From Bacteroidaceae bacterium (GTDB lineage: Bacteria; Bacteroidota; Bacteroidia; Bacteroidales; Bacteroidaceae), in the NCBI GenBank assembly GCA_900770665.1, contig CAAGKZ010000014.1:1-26086 (forward strand): DNA of 26,086 nucleotides, in the 5' to 3' direction. Below are positions 22,624-26,086 of this stretch, in pieces (position 1 is the stretch's first letter; each line of letters starts with the position of its first letter). Under the pieces are notes generated by a model that saw only the letters and a program-made list of their open reading frames with translations, was not told where the DNA came from and did not search any database. The translations under genes were made by a program, and so were the position numbers.

Positions 22624-24614
22624 GGCTCCGCAGGGCAATAGCGGCGATTGTGACGCTGTTTGTCCCGCTGTTCGGCTTGGCACAGTTGAACACGACGAGG
22701 GTTATGGAAATAGGGCGCAATGCGCTCTATTTTGAGGATTATGTACTCTCAATACAATATTTCAACAAGGTGATTGATGCCAAGCCTTTTCTTCATGAGC
22801 CATACTTCTATCGTGGATTGGCAAAGTTCTATCTCGATGATTTTGTCGGTGCCGGCGAGGATTTGACACAGGCCATAAACCGTAATCCTTATATTGCCCG
22901 CAGCTACCAGTTGCGAGGTCTTTGCCGTGCCAATCTCGACAGTCTTGAACTTGCCGAGCAGGATATACGCACTGCCATAAAATATGACCCGCAGAACCTT
23001 AATATGTGGCAGAATCTTGCCGGGGTGGTTATGCAGGCCGGTGATTGGGAGCGTGCTGCCGGTGTCGTGGATTCGATGCTTGTCTTTGCTCCACGCAGCA
23101 GCGCTGCCTATGTCATGCGCACACAGGTGGCGATGAATCTGCAGGACACACTCACGGCGCTTGCCATGGCAAACAAGGCTGTCATGTATGACAAATATTC
23201 GGCAAGCGTGTACGATGCCCGTTCAATGGTTCACCATGCCATGGGGGCGTATGAAGAGGCCGAAAAGGACCTTGACAGGTCTATTGACCTGCTTCCCGGA
23301 CGCAGCAACAGCTATGCGAACAGGGGGCTCGTGCGTTACTTCCGCGAGGATTTGCGTGGTGCGCTCTCCGATTTCGACATGGCTGTGTATACCGATACCA
23401 CAAGCCTTGCCGCACATTACAACCGCGGCCTTCTGCTCATGGAGTTCGGCGATAACAACAAGGCTATAAAAGATTTCGATATGGTGTTGGGGGTAGACCC
23501 TGACAACACCCTTGCACGTTTCAACCGCGCTTTGTTGCGCTCGGCCGTAGGTGATTACAAAGGCGCAGTCGCCGACCTCTCTGTCGTTATCGAAGCATAT
23601 CCTAATTTTGAACAGGCTTACAGTTGTCGTGCCGAGGCGCGGCGCAAGCTTGGTGACATCAATGGTGCAAAGGATGACGAGGCCTGGCTCTTCAAGCGTC
23701 GTCAGGAGATATATTTCTATGGTGTCGAGTCGGTGAAGCAGGAGTATTCGGCCGATGACGATGCCACGCGCAAACGCTCCGATGAGAATGTCCGCAACTA
23801 TAACAAGATGATTGTTCCGGCCGACGAGAATACAAAGCAGTATGTAACCGAAGCACGCGGCAAGGTGCAGAACCGTAATGTATATGTGGAACTTGAGCCG
23901 CTCTTTGTACTCACATTCTACAGGGATGACAATATGGCGGTTGCGCACGGATACAATAAACTCATCGAGGAGTTGAATGCCGGACGTGGCGCCGCGCGTC
24001 CATTGATTCTGACAAACAAGGAACGTGCATTGACGGGTAGCGAGGCCGAGTATCATTTTACGCATATAAATGATATTTCAAGTGGGATAACAGCTTCCAG
24101 TGACGATGCCGTAGCCCGTCGTGAGCGTGCTCTCGACTACTACCTTCTGCAGGATATCGAGGCGGCAATGAGTGATGCCGACAAGGCTGTGGAGGCTGAC
24201 CCCGGTGACTGGAGTGTCTATTTTATACGTGCGTTCATCCGTTACAGGCAACTCGAACTCAAAAAACTCGATGCAGCGCCCGAAAACATGGATGTCAAGC
24301 AGGATCTCCTGCTGGCCGACCTTGACTACAGGCTTGTAAAGGCCGACCTTGACCATGTCATTGAGCTGCAGCCTGATTTTGTGGAGGCCTACTTCAACCG
24401 CGCCAACGTATGGGCCAAACTCAAAGATTTCAAATCGGCCATTGTGGATTACACAAAAGCAATATCTCTTAACGACCGCTTTGCCCAGGCATATTATAAC
24501 CGCGGATTGGCGAAAATATACACCGGTAACATTGAGGGTGGAGTGGCCGACCTGAGCAAGGCCGGCGAACTTGGTATGTATCAGGCCTACAGTGTCCTGA
24601 AGCGTTTCAGATAG
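22620..24614 (+). CDS. Large exported TPR-repeat protein
   Basis: This 664-residue protein has an N-terminal signal (MRLRRAIAAIVTLFVPLFGLA, cleavage near 22) and about nine to ten tetratricopeptide repeats from 30 to 355, such as FHEPYFYRGLAKFYLDDF-like helices with the Y-x-x-R-G-L pattern. About 140 residues (357-498) do not look like TPR; they contain charged coiled stretches and a strand-rich part (VYVELEPLFVLTFY). Two to four more repeats follow at 500-660, ending YYNRGLAKIYTGNIEGGVADLSKAG. TPR arrays are protein-binding scaffolds; no enzymatic motif is visible. The gene is coupled to def by an ATGA overlap, an arrangement I recognise from other Bacteroidales. Its periplasmic partner is unknown. 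Confidence 0.88.
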   Translation: MRLRRAIAAIVTLFVPLFGLAQLNTTRVMEIGRNALYFEDYVLSIQYFNKVIDAKPFLHEPYFYRGLAKFYLDDFVGAGEDLTQAINRNPYIARSYQLRGLCRANLDSLELAEQDIRTAIKYDPQNLNMWQNLAGVVMQAGDWERAAGVVDSMLVFAPRSSAAYVMRTQVAMNLQDTLTALAMANKAVMYDKYSASVYDARSMVHHAMGAYEEAEKDLDRSIDLLPGRSNSYANRGLVRYFREDLRGALSDFDMAVYTDTTSLAAHYNRGLLLMEFGDNNKAIKDFDMVLGVDPDNTLARFNRALLRSAVGDYKGAVADLSVVIEAYPNFEQAYSCRAEARRKLGDINGAKDDEAWLFKRRQEIYFYGVESVKQEYSADDDATRKRSDENVRNYNKMIVPADENTKQYVTEARGKVQNRNVYVELEPLFVLTFYRDDNMAVAHGYNKLIEELNAGRGAARPLILTNKERALTGSEAEYHFTHINDISSGITASSDDAVARRERALDYYLLQDIEAAMSDADKAVEADPGDWSVYFIRAFIRYRQLELKKLDAAPENMDVKQDLLLADLDYRLVKADLDHVIELQPDFVEAYFNRANVWAKLKDFKSAIVDYTKAISLNDRFAQAYYNRGLAKIYTGNIEGGVADLSKAGELGMYQAYSVLKRFR

Positions 24615-24697
24615 ACCTTTTCTGACGGTTTTGACGGAGTATGCCTGCTGTTTTGAATTTAATTCGTGAAAGTAGTCATAATTCCGTTCTTTTTATG

Positions 24698-24705
24698 TAT
24701 GTTTG
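24698..24705 (+). promoter_or_regulatory. -7 box of maf
   Basis: TATGTTTG matches TAnnTTTG exactly. The predicted transcript start near 24712 lies between a possible upstream GTG (24666) and the ATG at 24726, which supports the ATG as start. Confidence 0.5.
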
Positions 24706-24725
24706 CTGATACTAAATATAATCCT

Positions 24726-25361
24726 ATGCTTGATAATCTTAAGAAATACAGAATTGTCCTTGCGTCGGCATCGCCGCGCCGCAGGGAGTTGCTCGCGGGG
24801 CTCGATGTCGATTTTACTGTTCGCGCTCTGCCCGATGTGGACGAGTCTTTCCCTGCCACTTTGCAGGGCGGTGACATACCTCTTTATATAAGCAAGAAGA
24901 AAGCCGATGCCTATCGTCCCGTGATGGCCGATGATGAACTGGTGATTACTGCCGATACCATTGTGTGGCTCGACGGGGCTGCGCTTGGCAAGCCGGTCGA
25001 CGAGGCCGATGCAAAGCGTATGCTCCACAACATGTCGGGCAAGGCTCATTCGGTATTTACAGGTGTCACAATCACAACAAAGGAGGAGCAGCGCTGTTTT
25101 GTCGCACAGTCCGACGTTGTGTTTGCCTCTCTCACCGACGAGGAGATTGAATACTACGTGCAGAAGTACCGCCCGATGGACAAGGCGGGCTCGTATGGCG
25201 TGCAGGAGTGGATTGGCTACATAGGTATAACCGGCATCAATGGCTCCTATTTCAATGTGATGGGCTTGCCGGTACAGAGGCTGTATAGCGAACTTAAAAA
25301 GGTGAAAGGTGAAAACGGAAAACTGAAAGGTGAAAACGGAAAACGGAAAACTGAAAGGTGA
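24726..25361 (+). CDS. maf: Maf-family nucleotide pyrophosphatase
   Basis: From the ATG at 24726 the protein has 211 residues. It shows the Maf signatures RIVLASASPRRRELL at 9-23, the catalytic-region VITADTIVWLDG near 74-85, SGKAHSVFTGV near 105-115, and MDKAGSYGVQEWIG near 151-164. Maf proteins hydrolyse non-canonical or selected nucleoside triphosphates to monophosphates; the YhdE subgroup prefers dTTP and UTP, and this one appears to be of that type. The family domain ends near residue 190 (LYSEL). The last 21 or so residues, a basic low-complexity tail with repeated KGENGK, are translated from a heptamer array, and the stop codon is also in the array. Such a tail is unlikely to be functional. 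Confidence 0.94.
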   Translation: MLDNLKKYRIVLASASPRRRELLAGLDVDFTVRALPDVDESFPATLQGGDIPLYISKKKADAYRPVMADDELVITADTIVWLDGAALGKPVDEADAKRMLHNMSGKAHSVFTGVTITTKEEQRCFVAQSDVVFASLTDEEIEYYVQKYRPMDKAGSYGVQEWIGYIGITGINGSYFNVMGLPVQRLYSELKKVKGENGKLKGENGKRKTER

Positions 25362-25409
25362 AAAGTGAAAAGTGAAAAGTGAAAACTGAAAACTGAAAAC
25401 TGAAAGCGG
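25298..25409 (+). repeat. Heptamer array at maf 3' end, 16 units
   Basis: Exactly 112 bases split without any gap into sixteen 7-bp units AAA-NNN-G. The middle triplets in order are GGT, GGT, ACG, ACT, GGT, ACG, ACG, ACT, GGT, AGT, AGT, AGT, ACT, ACT, ACT and GCG. The maf stop lies at the boundary of units 9 and 10. The closing unit is AAAGCGG. Confidence 0.92.
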
Positions 25410-25640
25410 ATAAGTTGTGCACTCCGTGAATGTTGTTTTCATAAGTAACGGGCGCAGCCAATTTTCAATAGCACGAGTGCAATATGCAAGTAATTTACGT
25501 TGCGCTTGCTTAATCCAGGCTTTCCGTTTTCTGGGCTCTGTAGAATTTTAGTGTGGTGATCGTTTCGCTTATAGTCTTATTTTACGGCAGCCCTCAACCT
25601 TAATTATTCACTTCTATTTTTTCTCAAGTCTTTCTTTCAT

Positions 25641-25663
25641 CTACTTTCGTCGCGCGAAAGTAG
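25641..25663. repeat. 9-bp perfect hairpin
   Basis: CTACTTTCG (25641-25649) pairs with CGAAAGTAG (25655-25663) around the loop TCGCG. There is no T-run, so it is not an obvious terminator. Confidence 0.7.
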
Positions 25664-25692
25664 CAAAGCGCCCGTCACCGGCAAAATCAGTC

Positions 25693-25745
25693 ATAACAGC
25701 CTTCTGCTCGCGAGTCGCAAGCGACATCCCTCGGTCGGCTGTTAT
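25693..25745. repeat. Nested inverted repeats
   Basis: ATAACAGCC (25693-25701) pairs with GGCTGTTAT (25737-25745). Within it GTCGC-AA-GCGAC (25714-25725) forms a second stem, and the palindrome CTCGCGAG (25707-25714) overlaps its left edge. Confidence 0.65.
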
Positions 25746-26016
25746 TTGCCGCAAACAGCTGTTCGTTCAAGCATCGGGGACAAAACAACTCGCTTTTCAC
25801 GCAATAACAGCATCGCGTATATGCACCGCTCAAACAAATTTTGTCCTGTTTCCTCTGCTTGCCCGGCTGTTTGCTGTGATTTTGATGGTGCCGGTTTTAA
25901 AATATTAGCATAGTGCGCGTTAAAATCCGTAATAGATACCAATGAATTTTTATTGCAAAATGTAATTCGTCGCTGAAAGCGAAAGGGCAGCGTTGGGAGG
26001 CACAGCGAGCAGCCGA

Positions 26017-26081
26017 GCAATGCTTGGAAACAGGTGGCATGATGTTTGAGCGCAGCGAGTTCTTGCCACCCCAAGCATTGC
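26017..26081. repeat. Long bulged stem-loop
   Basis: GCAATGCTTGG (26017-26027) pairs with 26071-26081 and GGTGGCA (26033-26039) with 26064-26070, giving 18 perfect pairs with a one-sided 5-base bulge (AAACA) and a 24-base loop. Confidence 0.7.
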
Positions 26082-26086
26082 GACAA

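Larger units (their letters stand above)
25410..26086. other. Structured non-coding region at window end
   Basis: I see no supportable gene. A minus-strand frame from the window edge to 25742 has no recognisable domain and unusual composition. The region is dominated by inverted repeats at 25641-25663, 25693-25745 and 26017-26081. It may be one large dispersed repeat unit continuing past the window. Confidence 0.5.

Noticed and set aside
7400..25409. Heptamer arrays as CRISPR or as ordinary microsatellites
   Set aside because: Units are far too short and contiguous for CRISPR, with no spacers and no cas genes. A plain microsatellite is possible but does not explain the few discrete triplets or the fixed closing unit.
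24693..25442. Long minus-strand frame opposite maf with a Phe/Ser/Gln/His-rich stretch
   Set aside because: It is the antisense of maf and of the heptamer array, whose complementary strand has no stops; the periodic Phe-rich stretch is a by-product of the repeat.
25742..26086. Minus-strand open frame of 114 codons reaching the window edge
   Set aside because: No domain, no signal, cysteine-rich and erratic composition, and it covers the strongest stem-loops of the region. More likely a chance frame in repeat DNA, though truncation prevents certainty.

Overview
The window looks like chromosomal DNA from a Bacteroidales bacterium, probably a gut Bacteroides/Prevotella-type organism. Evidence: several promoters with the Bacteroidetes -7 box TAnnTTTG instead of sigma70 boxes; many short lipoprotein signals; a type IX-like C-terminal tail on a secreted glycosidase; a Bacteroidetes-type RNA polymerase omega next to bamD; and AT-rich, weakly Shine-Dalgarno gene starts. 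Almost all genes are housekeeping or common accessory genes. I see no phage, transposase, CRISPR array, tRNA or rRNA.

Layout. 1-1059: 3' part of a secreted GH16 glucanase. 1320-2996: bamD, rpoZ and a DUF4293 membrane protein, ending in a strong hairpin. 3000-3680: repeat-rich DNA without a convincing gene. 3680-6007 (minus): GH20 hexosaminidase lipoprotein, divergent from glyA (6120-7400). 7589-10741: a DsbA/SpxH-like thiol protein, then a cyclophilin lipoprotein, a Bcp peroxiredoxin and an MscS channel, which suggests an envelope and redox stress theme. 10741-11150: a 51-bp repeat in tandem and a structured leader in front of sulP. 11152-13772: a SulP anion transporter translationally coupled to an EamA exporter. 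13922-15412: a 5'-nucleotidase and TspO. 15753-16634 (minus): a CbpA-like J-protein. 16761-19019: an unknown lipoprotein convergent with an M64 metallopeptidase lipoprotein. 19194-21904: SPOR lipoprotein, RhaM-type mutarotase, FucP-type permease, ruvX. 22066-25361: def, a large TPR protein and maf. 25410-26086: stem-loop-rich DNA with no supported gene.

The most unusual feature is a dispersed family of 7-bp tandem arrays, about 55 units in nine places. The unit is AAA plus a variable triplet (mostly ACT, GGT, AGT or ACG) plus G. The arrays lie directly at gene 3' ends and usually finish with a distinct unit, AAAGCGG or a close variant. In three genes (cbpA, ruvX, maf) the array supplies the last codons and the stop codon, always as Glu-Arg-stop. 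Because the period is 7 and most units create TGA at their junction, three successive TG-ending units stop translation in all three frames of the sense strand. Other points worth checking are the 51-bp repeats after mscS, a leader ORF overlapping a terminator-like hairpin before sulP, a dyad that fills a promoter spacer at the unknown lipoprotein, an inverted/direct repeat leader at the 5'-nucleotidase gene, and the nested hairpins at the right end.
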